Below, piece after piece: positions 16,600-26,488 of a stretch of DNA of 64,000 nucleotides (its first letter is position 1; each line of letters begins with the position of its first letter). The position numbers and the translations under genes are program-made. The notes under the pieces are model-generated. The model had not been told where the DNA came from. It was given only the letters and a program-made list of their open reading frames with translations, and ran no database searches. The stretch comes from RH-AL1 sp965277735 (lineage in GTDB: Bacteria > Pseudomonadota > Alphaproteobacteria > Rhizobiales > Beijerinckiaceae): NCBI GenBank assembly GCA_965277735.1, contig CBDIDO010000003.1, forward strand, positions 1,116,001-1,180,000, read 5' to 3'.

Positions 16600-17763
16600 A
16601 TGTCGCGTCGCGTGGAGATAATAGGCGCTGGGCTTTCGGGCCTGGCCGCAGCCGTTCGCTTCGCCCAGCTCGGTTGGCACGTGAGTCTACACGAGCGAAG
16701 TGCCGACTTGCGGATGTTCGGTGCAGGTATCTGGATCTGGGAGAGCGGGCTGCGGACGCTCAAAGTCCTCGGGGCCTATGATCGCGCTGTCTATCGCGCG
16801 CGAACCATCAAGGAATGGCGGGTCGCCGACGGCCGTGGCCGGGTTCTCGCGACCCGCGAGATGAAGGACGGCGACCGCATGCTGCTGCCGCCTCGCGCTG
16901 ACCTCTACCAGGCTCTGATCGACCGCGCAGTGGCACTCAAAGTCGACATCCACACCTCGTCCGTCGTCACTCACGTCTCCCCCGAGGGCCGGCTGATGAT
17001 CGAAGGCGGCGAGGAGCGTTCCGCCGATCTCGTTCTTGTGGCCAACGGCGCTCATTCTGTTTTGCGCGAGCAGCTGCTCGGCACCGCCTGGATCGATTAC
17101 GGCATCGAAGCGGGCATCCGCATGATGATCGATGGGCGCCCCGAGGACTCGCAGGATGTCATCACTGAGTATTGGAACGGTCCTTATCGGCTACTCTTCA
17201 ACCCCTGCACCGACGGCCAGACTTACATCTTCCTGAGCGCGCCGGTCTCGGACGAGAGGGCAAAGACGATCCCCGTGGATCGCGCGTTGTGGAAGGAACA
17301 ATTTCCAACCGTCTCTGGGGTCATCGACCGTTTCGAAGAGGCGAGCCGTTGGGACCGCCTAGTGAACGTACGTTGCCGGCGCTGGAACCATGGTCGCGTG
17401 GCGATTATCGGAGATGCCGCCCACGCGATGCCACCCAATCTCGGCCAAGCGGCGAACACGGCTTTTATCAACGTCATGGCACTGGCGGAGATGGTCGACA
17501 GCGCCGCCGATGTTCCGCGCGCCCTTGCGGATTGGGAGGAACGGCAACGTCCCATCACCAACCATGTGCAATGGTGGTCCTACCTGTACGGGTACGTGAT
17601 TGGCAAATGGCCGAAGAGCCTGATGCCGCTTCGATCCGACTTCGTTCGCATGATCGCGAGAACGGAATGGTTCGACGAGGGCCTGAACCGCGGTGCGCGA
17701 CATGTGCCGGCTGGATATGTCGAGTCGGTCCCCGCAGCCCCCGAGCATCGGAAGGTCGCATGA
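16600..17763 (+). CDS. FAD-dependent aromatic monooxygenase (salicylate hydroxylase-like)
   Basis: This 387-residue flavoprotein has an N-terminal dinucleotide fold (IIGAGLSGLAAAVRF), a middle substrate domain, and GDAAHAMPPNLGQAAN, the FAD-contact motif of class A hydroxylases. Such enzymes hydroxylate phenolic or pyridine-type rings with NAD(P)H and O2. It starts 2 bases after the permease stop and its own stop overlaps the next start (ATGA). Within the operon it would supply the hydroxyl group needed by the LigB-type dioxygenase. Confidence 0.88.
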   Translation: MSRRVEIIGAGLSGLAAAVRFAQLGWHVSLHERSADLRMFGAGIWIWESGLRTLKVLGAYDRAVYRARTIKEWRVADGRGRVLATREMKDGDRMLLPPRADLYQALIDRAVALKVDIHTSSVVTHVSPEGRLMIEGGEERSADLVLVANGAHSVLREQLLGTAWIDYGIEAGIRMMIDGRPEDSQDVITEYWNGPYRLLFNPCTDGQTYIFLSAPVSDERAKTIPVDRALWKEQFPTVSGVIDRFEEASRWDRLVNVRCRRWNHGRVAIIGDAAHAMPPNLGQAANTAFINVMALAEMVDSAADVPRALADWEERQRPITNHVQWWSYLYGYVIGKWPKSLMPLRSDFVRMIARTEWFDEGLNRGARHVPAGYVESVPAAPEHRKVA

Positions 17764-18623
17764 AGTATGCAACGCTAAAGATCGGGCCAAAATCGAGAGT
17801 CGCGCTGATCGAGAATGGCACGCCGAGGCGCTTGATTGACTCTCTCGCCTCTGACGTTGCCAGCTTGATCTCAAATCCAGAATTGGCCGCTGCCGTGTCG
17901 AGCGAAATTGCGCCGGAGCATGCAGTCATGATGGCGCCGATCCCGCGCCCACGCCGCAACATTTTCTGTGTCGGCAAGAACTATCACGAGCACGCGCAGG
18001 AATTTTCGCGGTCGGGCTTCGACTCAGGCGCCTCGGATAAGTCACCAGAATGGCCGATTATCTTTTCTAAGGTGCCGGAAACCGTGATCGCCCACGGCGA
18101 GCCTATTGTTTTCGACCCAGCGGTGTCTGACACCATAGATTACGAAGGTGAGCTGGCTGTCATCATCGGCGTGGGCGGCCGTGGCATCACGAAAGCACAT
18201 GCTATGTCACATGTTTGGGGCTATACGATCGTCAACGACGTTACAGCTCGTGATGTTCAACGCCGCATGAAGCAATGGCATGTCGGGAAATCATTCGACA
18301 CATTCTGTCCGATGGGGCCATGGGCTGTTACAGCCGATGAAATCGATCTTGCCGACCTCACCTTGAGGACTTGGATCAATGGCGAGCTACGACAAGACGC
18401 CAACACCCGCGATCTGATCTTCGATGTTCCGACTATCATCGAGACGCTCGCTGCCGGCATCACGCTTTACCCCGGCGACATCATCGCCACCGGCACGCCG
18501 GCCGGCGTAGGTATCGGCTTCTCGCCGCCGAAGTATCTGCGCGGGGGGGACATCATCGCGATAGAGATAGGAGGACTTGGGCGCCTGGAAAACCGCGTCG
18601 ACTTGATCGACGCCGCCGTTTGA
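17760..18623 (+). CDS. fumarylacetoacetate hydrolase (FAH) family protein
   Basis: This 287-residue protein has the FAH-family C-terminal domain: CVGKNYHEHAQE, the metal ligands in DYEGELAVIIG and later DVTARDVQ, and ATGTPAGVG near the end. Family members hydrolyse, decarboxylate or hydrate diketo or 2-oxo acids downstream of ring cleavage. Its ATG overlaps the stop of the monooxygenase gene. It is the last gene of the operon, and a late step of the ring-fission pathway is likely. Confidence 0.88.
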   Translation: MKYATLKIGPKSRVALIENGTPRRLIDSLASDVASLISNPELAAAVSSEIAPEHAVMMAPIPRPRRNIFCVGKNYHEHAQEFSRSGFDSGASDKSPEWPIIFSKVPETVIAHGEPIVFDPAVSDTIDYEGELAVIIGVGGRGITKAHAMSHVWGYTIVNDVTARDVQRRMKQWHVGKSFDTFCPMGPWAVTADEIDLADLTLRTWINGELRQDANTRDLIFDVPTIIETLAAGITLYPGDIIATGTPAGVGIGFSPPKYLRGGDIIAIEIGGLGRLENRVDLIDAAV

Positions 18624-18950
18624 ACTGACGCTCGACAAAGGTCGCGGTGAAATGGCGCAATTTCAGACCATGGAAGATCGCTTTGCAATCTCCGACTCCG
18701 TGACGGGCCATTCGTCTACGAGTACCAGACGCTACGGTCGCTAAAGGCAATTGATCGTAGCCCCTTTCTCACTTTGATAGACTGGCGACATGCGGGTCGC
18801 CGGTCGCCGCGCGGTATTGTTGACGATTATGCCATAGAGGGGCGCAGCCCACGGTCGGTTGGCGCGCAAATGGCTGTTAACGAGCACGGAAACATTTACG
18901 GCTATTTGACCGGCGGTTGGTAAGCATCCGGGCTGGGCCGCGGAGATCTT
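18624..18950. other. no gene recognised downstream of catabolic operon
   Basis: This 327-base stretch marks the change from the intact catabolic operon to a zone of broken genes. Only short frames without family resemblance are present. No clear stem-loop terminator was found by eye. Confidence 0.4.
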
Positions 18951-19160
18951 CTAAGGTCGGGTTGCCAGGCCGTCCCGGATCATCTCGACGTTGGCGCGGT
19001 AGATCACCTGATCGATTTCGCCCACGACAAGGTCCGAGATTTCGTTGTCGAAGGGAAACAGCCCTCTGAAACCGCGCTTCGCGCAGAGCTCCTTCTTGGC
19101 GCGCCCGATCTCGATTGCATCCGGCAGGAAGACGTCCGGGCCGGCCAAATAGATTTTCAT
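18951..19160 (-). pseudogene. nucleoside 2-deoxyribosyltransferase-like remnant
   Basis: From the ATG at 19160 the frame reads MKIYLAGPDVFLPDAIEIG, then a KKELCAKRGFRGLFPFDNE stretch and a RANVEMIR motif, the N-terminal half of nucleoside 2-deoxyribosyltransferases. It then stops after 69 residues. Another frame continues weakly with an N-P-T-x(4)-RGP pattern like the NLTPFRGP motif of the family. The catalytic C-terminal part is missing, so the gene is frameshifted and truncated. It lies at the boundary of the defence island. Confidence 0.65.
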
Positions 19161-19287
19161 TCCGTTCGACACCATCGCCTGGGTTCCTTCTATCGCAATT
19201 AGAAAGGGGAAAACGCCTGCCCTTGCTCGCCTCCTGTCCGCCTCGTAAAACCCTCCCGTTTTCCGTGTGGAAATCCAAGGGGCGGCG

Positions 19288-20364
19288 ATGGTAGACAAGC
19301 CGACTAACGGGGCCAACGAAACCGAATCAACACGAAGCGACACCCCCAAAACCGGAGCCACCGGCGCGACCGCAGACACCAGTGCCGTTACAACGGCCAG
19401 TCTTGAAACTGGAACTACCGGCAAAGCCGACTGCCCCGAAGCAGCGACGTCCGAAGCTAGGGCCAAGCAAGAACGGTCCCGGCTGATCGACCACTTCAAA
19501 CGTGCTACCAGATCGTAGTCGGTCTCGCCATCACCGAAGCGGTGAGACGCCTGTCGCAGTCGTTCGCTTTTCCGCCGAATACCGCGGTGCTGATGTTCGC
19601 GACGTTCCTGATCACCGTCATTACCGATCTTCCACGGCGGCGATCGCTCGCTCGACCTGAAGTATCTCGACGAGGCGCCGAGAACGTTCCGTGAGCGGGC
19701 GTCTTACCTATGGGACGTCTACATGCTCGTCATCACTGCGACCCTCTTCGTTGGTATCGCCGAGCAGACTCCCAACCAAGAATTTACGACGGCCAGTGCG
19801 GCAGCACCCTTCTATCGTGCGATGGCGGCGATGTTTTTGTATGATGCCGCCGTTCTGGTCATCGACTGGCTGAAGACGCCGAGGCGTAAGCGGGGTCGGC
19901 TTAAACCCTACGTGGTCTGGACAATCGCGAACACGACTATCGGCATCGCTTGCGCGTTTTTTGGCTTCAAGGCGATTGCCCACGAAGGAACGCTGGCGAC
20001 ATTTGGTTTCTTCGGTTTCGATCTTGACCTCCGTCTCGTTGCCCCCACGATCTTTGCTTTGGCGTGCGTGCGCACTTTTGCCGACTACGTCGCCGGCTCA
20101 GATAAGAATTCATGTTCCCCTAGCCCGTGCTCGCGCAAAAGGAGGCCGCCGATGAGTGGGCGTCTCGAATGGACTTGCATTTTTTTACGACCGAGCGTCT
20201 CAAAAAGTGGGGCCAGTCGGCAATGCCCCTTGGCGCCGGCGTGGCTGATCGGCAGCCGAACAGCGGCTTTTTTCAATAAAGGCGCCGGGCATCAACGCAG
20301 CAGGATCGAGCGACCGCCGATGCGCGGCGCGGCGCCTCGACACCTACGTTGCAGTCAATCTTAG
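19288..20364 (+). pseudogene. frameshifted multi-pass membrane protein
   Basis: Three frames join into one plausible protein. Frame 1 starts at the ATG at 19288 behind AAGGGG and ends in LIDHFKR. Frame 2 (from 19503) continues CYQIVVGLAITEAVRR and a hydrophobic segment. Frame 3 (from about 19630) continues FHGGDRSLDLKYLDEAPRTF and then three more membrane segments up to about 20100. The shifts lie near 19502 and 19630. The N-terminus is Thr/Ala-rich and low complexity. The last part to 20364 looks unlike a natural ending. The family is not recognised. Confidence 0.55.
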
Positions 20365-23300
20365 GAGCCCGGTGCATGGGGCGGCTGAAATGTTGCCATC
20401 GCGAACCGGACCTCAGGCAGCGGGTCTGACGCTGTCACGTCGAGCCAGGCCGAAATCGCCGAACCATCGACGCCGGCTTCCTTGAGCGCTGCGGCCAGCC
20501 TCACGCATTCAGCGCGCGCCAAAGACACCGTCACGGCGGCTTCATCGTCGACGCTCAAGCGCTCGTAGGCAAGTCCGATCAGCAGCACCTCCAATGCTGC
20601 CGAGATGCGAGGAATGCACGCTTCCGGTATGAAGCGCGCCTCGACGAGCCGGCGTGCTGTTCGAAGCACTGTATCGAAGCCTAATCCGGGCAACGATTCG
20701 AGATTGGCGCAAACCTGTTCGACCACGGCGGCAGGCGGCGGCGGCGTTCGACCTGCGACGGCCAGATCCGTCCAGGCGTTTATGGCAAGCGCTGCTCCTG
20801 AGAGCTCGTCGAGATGACGGCTTAGCAATCCGCGTCTGATGCGATGGGCGAAGTTCTTGCTGTCGTCATCGTCAACGCCGCGGATGAAATAGGGGAGGGC
20901 CCATATGGCCGAGAACGCGGACGCCTCGTCGATGAGCAATAGGAGAGCGCGACCGCGCTCAACCGTCAGATCCGACGGGTCGAGCGCAGGCAACAAGCCC
21001 TTCGCGATTGCCGGCCCAAGGGCCCGCAGGATGCTAGTCGAATTCGAAGAGGTGATTGCCGAGGTGAGGGCATCCCCGACAGGGGCCGGACGCCACTTTG
21101 TCGTCTGGTCGTAGATTCGGATTGCCTGCTCGCGAGAGGGCAGCAGCGGCCGCGCAGCCAGGGCCGCTGCTGTGATTGCGTTAAAGGGATCGTACCCTCC
21201 CTTAGATGCACCATGCGCGGGACCGAAGATTCTCAGCCTGACGTTGCCCTGCGCGTCGATGCCCGGGATGACTGCGAGCGTAAAAACGTGCGGGTAAAGC
21301 CGGGTGTCTCGCGGAAGCGGTGGGACGCCGTCATCGACTTGCGACCACAGGGCGCGCGAGAAGGTCTCCAACTCGCCTTCGGTGAGTGCCGAATGTTCGG
21401 CAAGGTAGATGAGGCGAAGACACGCTTCCGCCCGATTTTCCTCTCGGGTCGTCTCTTCGATCAGCGTCGCGATCCGCGACGTCCATCGAGTATCGCACGG
21501 GGGACGCTCTGGCCGAACTCCTAGTAGGTAGCTGAGTGGCGACGCGTAGCCCGGATAGCCGGCCGCCCACTCGCCCGGCAGCGGGAAATCGAGGACCTCG
21601 AGGACGAGGTCGGTGCGATCGCTGGCCGGCATTGCTCCCAAAGCGTATTCGGCCAGATGCACGACTTGCTCGCGCAGCCACATGTGACGAAGGCTCGTAT
21701 CGGCCGCGAGATCGGCGGCGAGCATGAAGCTTTGGCGAGCGTCGCTTGGTTGTTGCCGTGCCGTCAGTCGGGCCAAAATCTCAACGAAGAAGCGCAAGCG
21801 CTCAACGGCAAACGTGTCGTAACGGTCGTGCGCCTGGCGTATCCGCCGAACGCGCTCTCGCCAATATCTGACGGCACTCGTGACAGCGACAACCAGCTTT
21901 TGAGCGACCTCAGGTGCCATTTGCGCGACACCGACGCGACTGAAGTAGCGATCTATGCCCGGGTCTGAGTGGTCGTACACCACCCGCAACCATCGACGGT
22001 ACCACGCAGCGCTCGCATCTTCAGGGTCTAATGCAAGCTCGACGACGTCCTTGGCCGTCGCTGCGGTGAGATTGCTGTGGTCGAAGCGTTCTGGCAGCCC
22101 CACGATTTCCGACAAGAAATCCAGCGTGTGGGCCGGCGTTGCCGCGGCGCTGCCGATCGTCACCGTCGTCGACCTGTCGCGGTAATGCCCGGGCAGAAAC
22201 AGAGGTTGGATTCTGCCCTTTTTCTCGAGCCGGTCCCGCACCTCGCGACCCACGTCGTCGCGGATGCCATCGATTTCGTCCCAGGGATCGCACTGGATCT
22301 CACGGAACTCGAAGGGCCAAGACTCGATGGGTGTACCAAGCAGGCGCCCTTGTTGCACGGCTCTAGCCAACCATTGCGCCCAAGCCCGCCTTGAGCGAAG
22401 CCAAATGGAGGTTCGGTCCTCGGCTTGGCGATCATTGAGTTCAGCGACGGTCGCCGCAATAAGGTGCCCGGCCTCCTCAAACTCTCCGCGCCAACTATGC
22501 AGCGACGCCAGTCGAAGCCGCCAAGCCGGATCTCGCCCGGCCCCTATAGTCGCAGCCTGCGCGAGGACGCCGGCAAAATCGAGCCGATCGCGAGCTCGCA
22601 GGGCCCGCTGGTACGCGACCTCGGCATGCAGATCGTATTCCGGCGCTGCATGGGCTTCGATCATGCCAGCCCAAGTCTCGAACCCGGCGTCATCACCGCT
22701 TAGTCGGGCCGCGCGCATGAGCAGTGCGGCGATCTCAAGGTGCTCTCTGTGCAGCGAAGACTGCGACTGAGCGTGCTCGACCGCTGCGGCAAAAAGCTTT
22801 CTCAGGTAGTCGGGTACAAGCCAGAAGGCCGTTTTGTAGCGCCAGGCTATTTCGTACAGCACGCTTAAGCGACGCTCCGGAGCGACCAGCGCAAGCCGAG
22901 CCGCGGTGAGCAGATGCGCGGTCATCGTTTGACCGCCGATCTCGTGGCGCTTGGCGGCGGGGCAAACCAGCCAGCCAGGATAGTTTTGGCGGTCTAGCCT
23001 CCAGGCCGCCGCCGCGCGCTCTATGACCGAGGCGGCGTGCGCGTCGTCTTTTTGCCTGCGTTCCCATTCTTCTCGCGTCGTCGAAGCGGGCTCTCGATCC
23101 GAGGAGAGCCGCCACTCGTGTTTGGACGTCGGCTTAAACGAGGCCAGCATATCGAGAAATAGCGTCGTCGCCCGTGTGTGCCGTAACTCTGCGTCGGGCT
23201 CGTCTGCGACGAGCGGGGCCAAGTCGATTGGCGCCACGTTCATCGACTCAAGCAATTTGCGCTTCGCCGGACCGAGGTCGAGGACGCCGACAAGATAGAT

Positions 23301-24002
23301 CCTCCGTGCCGCGCTGCCGAGCTGGTCGCGTACCCAGCCTGACCATTGCAGGAAGTTCGGATCGTCGCCCGAAAAGCCCAGAAGGACGAGTTCGTTTTCG
23401 ATGAAGACCTGACGCGCGAGATTCACGAACGGCGCGAAGCGCGTCGGATACCTTCGATAGTCCTCCTCAGCGAGCACGAAGTGGTCGCTCGTCCCGATTG
23501 TTCCATGCAGCTTGACGATGCGCGGTGCGCGCGCATGGCCGAGATCGGCGCACGATTTGATGACGGAATAAGACCGGGACGCCACCTTCCGCGCCGCCCG
23601 TTCAAGAAGGGTATCCCAGTTGGTCGTCAACACATCCGCCCAAGGCAAATTGAGAAGAGTCGCGTGGGCAGGTCCTGGTTGCCAGGCGTCGTCGGGGACC
23701 ATGGCCCTTACCAGATCGTCGAGGGCCGCCTGCCCGAGGTAGGTGCGGTATTCTTCGGCAAGACGCAGCGCCTCCGAGGGTGCGCCCTTCGCACCGTCCG
23801 GGTAAAGCTCGGATTTCATCGCGTAAACGAGGTCCGGCCACAGCGGTGGATGTGGCGTATCGTCCGCCGCGCGACTGGCGTTGCGGCTGAATCCGGCGCC
23901 GACCAGGCAAGCCGCCTGCCTCAGCGTCGACCCGTCCTGCCACAAAGCCCGCGCGAGTTGCTTGGCTGCAGGAAAATCAGGAATCGCGCTGACGTCAATC
24001 AT
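20361..24002 (-). CDS. SIR2-domain protein, likely antiphage NADase
   Basis: In this 1213-residue protein the first 240 residues form a SIR2-like domain: GAGFS at 35-39, TTNWD at 126-130 with the catalytic Asn128, KLHG at 164-167 with His166, and GFSGDDPNF at 209-217. The remaining 970 residues are mostly helical and unrecognised, the layout of defence-associated sirtuins (DSR-type), which deplete NAD+ on phage infection (family knowledge). The frame is intact and lies beside a patatin and a ubiquitin-like operon. The C-terminal part probably senses the phage. It could instead be a non-enzymatic SIR2-like protein, but the Asn and His are present. Confidence 0.83.
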   Translation of the reverse strand: MIDVSAIPDFPAAKQLARALWQDGSTLRQAACLVGAGFSRNASRAADDTPHPPLWPDLVYAMKSELYPDGAKGAPSEALRLAEEYRTYLGQAALDDLVRAMVPDDAWQPGPAHATLLNLPWADVLTTNWDTLLERAARKVASRSYSVIKSCADLGHARAPRIVKLHGTIGTSDHFVLAEEDYRRYPTRFAPFVNLARQVFIENELVLLGFSGDDPNFLQWSGWVRDQLGSAARRIYLVGVLDLGPAKRKLLESMNVAPIDLAPLVADEPDAELRHTRATTLFLDMLASFKPTSKHEWRLSSDREPASTTREEWERRQKDDAHAASVIERAAAAWRLDRQNYPGWLVCPAAKRHEIGGQTMTAHLLTAARLALVAPERRLSVLYEIAWRYKTAFWLVPDYLRKLFAAAVEHAQSQSSLHREHLEIAALLMRAARLSGDDAGFETWAGMIEAHAAPEYDLHAEVAYQRALRARDRLDFAGVLAQAATIGAGRDPAWRLRLASLHSWRGEFEEAGHLIAATVAELNDRQAEDRTSIWLRSRRAWAQWLARAVQQGRLLGTPIESWPFEFREIQCDPWDEIDGIRDDVGREVRDRLEKKGRIQPLFLPGHYRDRSTTVTIGSAAATPAHTLDFLSEIVGLPERFDHSNLTAATAKDVVELALDPEDASAAWYRRWLRVVYDHSDPGIDRYFSRVGVAQMAPEVAQKLVVAVTSAVRYWRERVRRIRQAHDRYDTFAVERLRFFVEILARLTARQQPSDARQSFMLAADLAADTSLRHMWLREQVVHLAEYALGAMPASDRTDLVLEVLDFPLPGEWAAGYPGYASPLSYLLGVRPERPPCDTRWTSRIATLIEETTREENRAEACLRLIYLAEHSALTEGELETFSRALWSQVDDGVPPLPRDTRLYPHVFTLAVIPGIDAQGNVRLRIFGPAHGASKGGYDPFNAITAAALAARPLLPSREQAIRIYDQTTKWRPAPVGDALTSAITSSNSTSILRALGPAIAKGLLPALDPSDLTVERGRALLLLIDEASAFSAIWALPYFIRGVDDDDSKNFAHRIRRGLLSRHLDELSGAALAINAWTDLAVAGRTPPPPAAVVEQVCANLESLPGLGFDTVLRTARRLVEARFIPEACIPRISAALEVLLIGLAYERLSVDDEAAVTVSLARAECVRLAAALKEAGVDGSAISAWLDVTASDPLPEVRFAMATFQPPHAPGS

Positions 24003-24358
24003 GCTCGCGGTTTATCATCCGGAACGCCGAATGGCTTCTAGCTCAGAGCGATGCACCGCCGGCGCTGGACGCTCAAGGTCCCCGCCAAATCGGCGTCTTC
24101 TTAAGGACGATTGTCGACTACATCGCGAGGTCGTACAGAAACTTTCTGTTGGCGTGATTTATCCGATGGAGCCTGGCGATGATCGATCGCCTCGCGTGAG
24201 GCGCTTTAAGGCGGAACGGCTAAAGAAGCCGGCGACGGCTGTCGAGGGTGACGAAGGTCGGCCGCCGTGCTTCGTCTCTAGCCGCACCGAGACCAAGACA
24301 TGATCATCCGCTTTCCGACCAGGATATGGGCGGTCCTGAAAGCCGCTAGACGCTGCTT
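24003..24358. other. divergent intergenic region between SIR2 and patatin genes
   Basis: These 356 bases separate the divergent SIR2-domain gene (minus) and patatin gene (plus) and must hold both promoters if the two are independently expressed. Short frames across it show no family resemblance. No palindrome stood out. Confidence 0.4.
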
Positions 24359-25591
24359 GTGGTTGATACGCATTACGCGGGACCTCGTGTCATGAAACTC
24401 AACGCGGGCGACGACCCACTCCAACCCAGCGTCGCTCGGGTCGGAATCGCTCTTTCAGGGGGCGGATCGCGCGCTATGGCCTTCCATCTTGGATGCCTGC
24501 GAGCGCTGGACGGCCTGGGGATACTACGGTCGGCGCGGGTGCTCTCCTGCGTGTCGGGCGGCTGCGTGCTCGGCGCCATGTACGCGATCCACGAAGGTGA
24601 CTTTCAAAGCTTCGAGGATCACACCAGAGCCGTCTTGAAAACGGGCTTCGTCGTGCCGGCCCTAAAGACCACTGTGACCACTTCCGAAGGCTCCAAGGCG
24701 CTCCTCTGCTTCGCTGTGACGTGCGCGGCCTTCTGCTGGATGCTGCCCGTGGCTCTTCTGAGACGTGTTTTGGCGATCTGGGAAGGTCATCAGGAAACGA
24801 CGGGAGACCGATGGACGCCGCGACGTTTCGCGAGCAGGACAACGATCCTCCGGCGAACCTTCGACCGCTGCCTGTTCCAAGGGCGAACCCTTGGATCCTT
24901 GAAGACCGGAGGTCCGCGTCTCGTTGCCATCGCCACCGAGCTCCGAACTGGCTCTGCCTTCTATTTCGGCGCCACTCAGGCAGGCTGCTGGCGGTTCGGT
25001 CATATCGATCCGTCGAAGATCCCACTCGCCAGCGCCGTTGCGGCATCCGCCGCATATCCGCTGTTGCTTCCTGCGGTGGACGAGTATTTCGACTTCGACA
25101 AACCGGATGGATCGAGACGGTCGGAGCGCGTCACGCTCACCGACGGCGGCATCTACGACAACATGGCGCTCGCGCCCCTATGGCCGGACCGTGACCCCGC
25201 GGTGAGCGTAGGCGTCGAGGAGGTCGACACGATCATCGCTTGCCGCGCGGGTTACGGCTTGCGTACGCAACCGCCCTCCCTGTTCTTGCTGTCGAGGCTG
25301 ACGGCATCTTTCTCGGCGACCTCCGCTCGCGCGCAGAAAGCCGCCCAGACGCGACTCTTCGATCTAAAGGCTGCAGGCCGGATCGAGAGATTTGCGCTGC
25401 CCTATCTCGATCAAGACGATCGACGTCTCGCCTTCGCACCGGTCGACCTCGTCACGCGTGCGGAGGTGGCGGACTATCCCACCAATTTTGCCGCTATGTC
25501 ATCTGAATGGATAGAGCGGCTCTCAAAGCGAGGCGAACAATTGACCTTGGCCGTTCTCCGCGAGCACGCGCCAGAACTGTTGTCAGCTTGA
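24359..25591 (+). CDS. patatin-like phospholipase
   Basis: This 410-residue protein has the patatin oxyanion glycine loop ALSGGGSRAMAFHLG, the nucleophile segment CVSGGCV (catalytic Ser in VSGG) and the catalytic Asp in DGGIYDN. A hydrophobic stretch at about residues 110-140 (LLCFAVTCAAFCWMLPVALL) could insert in a membrane. Start candidates are a GTG at 24359 and an ATG at 24392. Patatin phospholipases are effectors in several antiphage systems (CapV in CBASS), but no nucleotide cyclase is seen here. It converges on the ubiquitin-like operon with 36 bases between stops. A role in defence is inferred from location. Confidence 0.85.
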   Translation: MVDTHYAGPRVMKLNAGDDPLQPSVARVGIALSGGGSRAMAFHLGCLRALDGLGILRSARVLSCVSGGCVLGAMYAIHEGDFQSFEDHTRAVLKTGFVVPALKTTVTTSEGSKALLCFAVTCAAFCWMLPVALLRRVLAIWEGHQETTGDRWTPRRFASRTTILRRTFDRCLFQGRTLGSLKTGGPRLVAIATELRTGSAFYFGATQAGCWRFGHIDPSKIPLASAVAASAAYPLLLPAVDEYFDFDKPDGSRRSERVTLTDGGIYDNMALAPLWPDRDPAVSVGVEEVDTIIACRAGYGLRTQPPSLFLLSRLTASFSATSARAQKAAQTRLFDLKAAGRIERFALPYLDQDDRRLAFAPVDLVTRAEVADYPTNFAAMSSEWIERLSKRGEQLTLAVLREHAPELLSA

Positions 25592-25627
25592 AATCGAACG
25601 GAAACAGCCGCGCAACGGCTAGGCCGA

Positions 25628-26488
25628 TCAGGTCGAGGCGGGAGCAAGGGAATGGTGGAAAATCCTCGTCGTGAAATCCAGGCCATCGCGACGCGTCAAC
25701 AAATTGTAGGCCTTCCCGCCGACGTTGGTTGCCCACACATGCTTGGCGACGGCCTGATACATCCGGATCGCGAGGCCATGCGGATGGTCGTACTGGCTCT
25801 CGGCACCGGCGCTGATCAGCACGGTGTTCGGATCAATCATATGCAGAGCACCAGGATGAAGCCCCGACCGCGCTCCGTGGTGGGCGGCCGCCATTACGTC
25901 CGCCGCCAGCGTGTCACCAAACAACGTGCTGATCGTCGCCCAGCGCTCAGTCTCCGTGTCGCCGGTAGCAAGATAGGTGAAGCCGGTCGGATCCTTCCCC
26001 GTGATTTTCGCCACGATACTGCAGTTGTTGGGAGAGTCCGTGTCCTCGACGTGCGACGAGAACAACTCGATCTCAAAGCTTCGGCCAAGGCCTGGAATCG
26101 TCCGGTTCTCAAGTCGGTCGATCCGGATCGAGTATCTGATAAGAGGCCGGCCCGTCTTTGAGCGGCGCCGCTCGTGCGAATCGATATTGCGGAACACCGA
26201 TGTCGCGGAGTCGGTGTCCTTGAAGTACTTCGGATACATGATCCATTCGGGGGCGAATTTAGTGAGTATCCAGTCGACGCCCGCCTCGTGCGCGTGGTCG
26301 CTGTCGAAGCCGGTGAGGATCAGCCCGCGGACCCTGCTTGCGCGCAGGTACATCGAAAGGCTCTGTTTGATTTCGTCCGATGTGACGTCCTCGCACTCGG
26401 GCATGTGTGCATCGACAATGACTGCTTCGTCACCAACGCGGACGGCGACCAGCGAGCCTTGCCCAACATATAATGTCAGAACATCCAT
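25628..26488 (-). CDS. MBL-fold (ComEC/Rec2-like) metallohydrolase of ubiquitin-like operon
   Basis: This 286-residue protein has a metallo-beta-lactamase-like fold: VIVDAH near residue 30, a first metal motif FDSDHAHEAG that replaces the usual HxHxDH, then YLATGDTE and AAAHHGARSG as in ComEC-type MBL domains. The ATG at 26488 overlaps the end of the JAB gene by 13 bases; no signal or membrane segment is seen. MBL-fold genes have been described beside bacterial E1/E2/JAB genes. The changed first motif leaves metal binding uncertain. Last gene of the operon. Confidence 0.8.
   Translation of the reverse strand: MDVLTLYVGQGSLVAVRVGDEAVIVDAHMPECEDVTSDEIKQSLSMYLRASRVRGLILTGFDSDHAHEAGVDWILTKFAPEWIMYPKYFKDTDSATSVFRNIDSHERRRSKTGRPLIRYSIRIDRLENRTIPGLGRSFEIELFSSHVEDTDSPNNCSIVAKITGKDPTGFTYLATGDTETERWATISTLFGDTLAADVMAAAHHGARSGLHPGALHMIDPNTVLISAGAESQYDHPHGLAIRMYQAVAKHVWATNVGGKAYNLLTRRDGLDFTTRIFHHSLAPAST

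Noticed and set aside
23881..24303. Plus-strand frame between SIR2 and patatin genes
   Set aside because: Mostly overlaps the SIR2 start on the other strand, no ribosome-binding site and no family resemblance.
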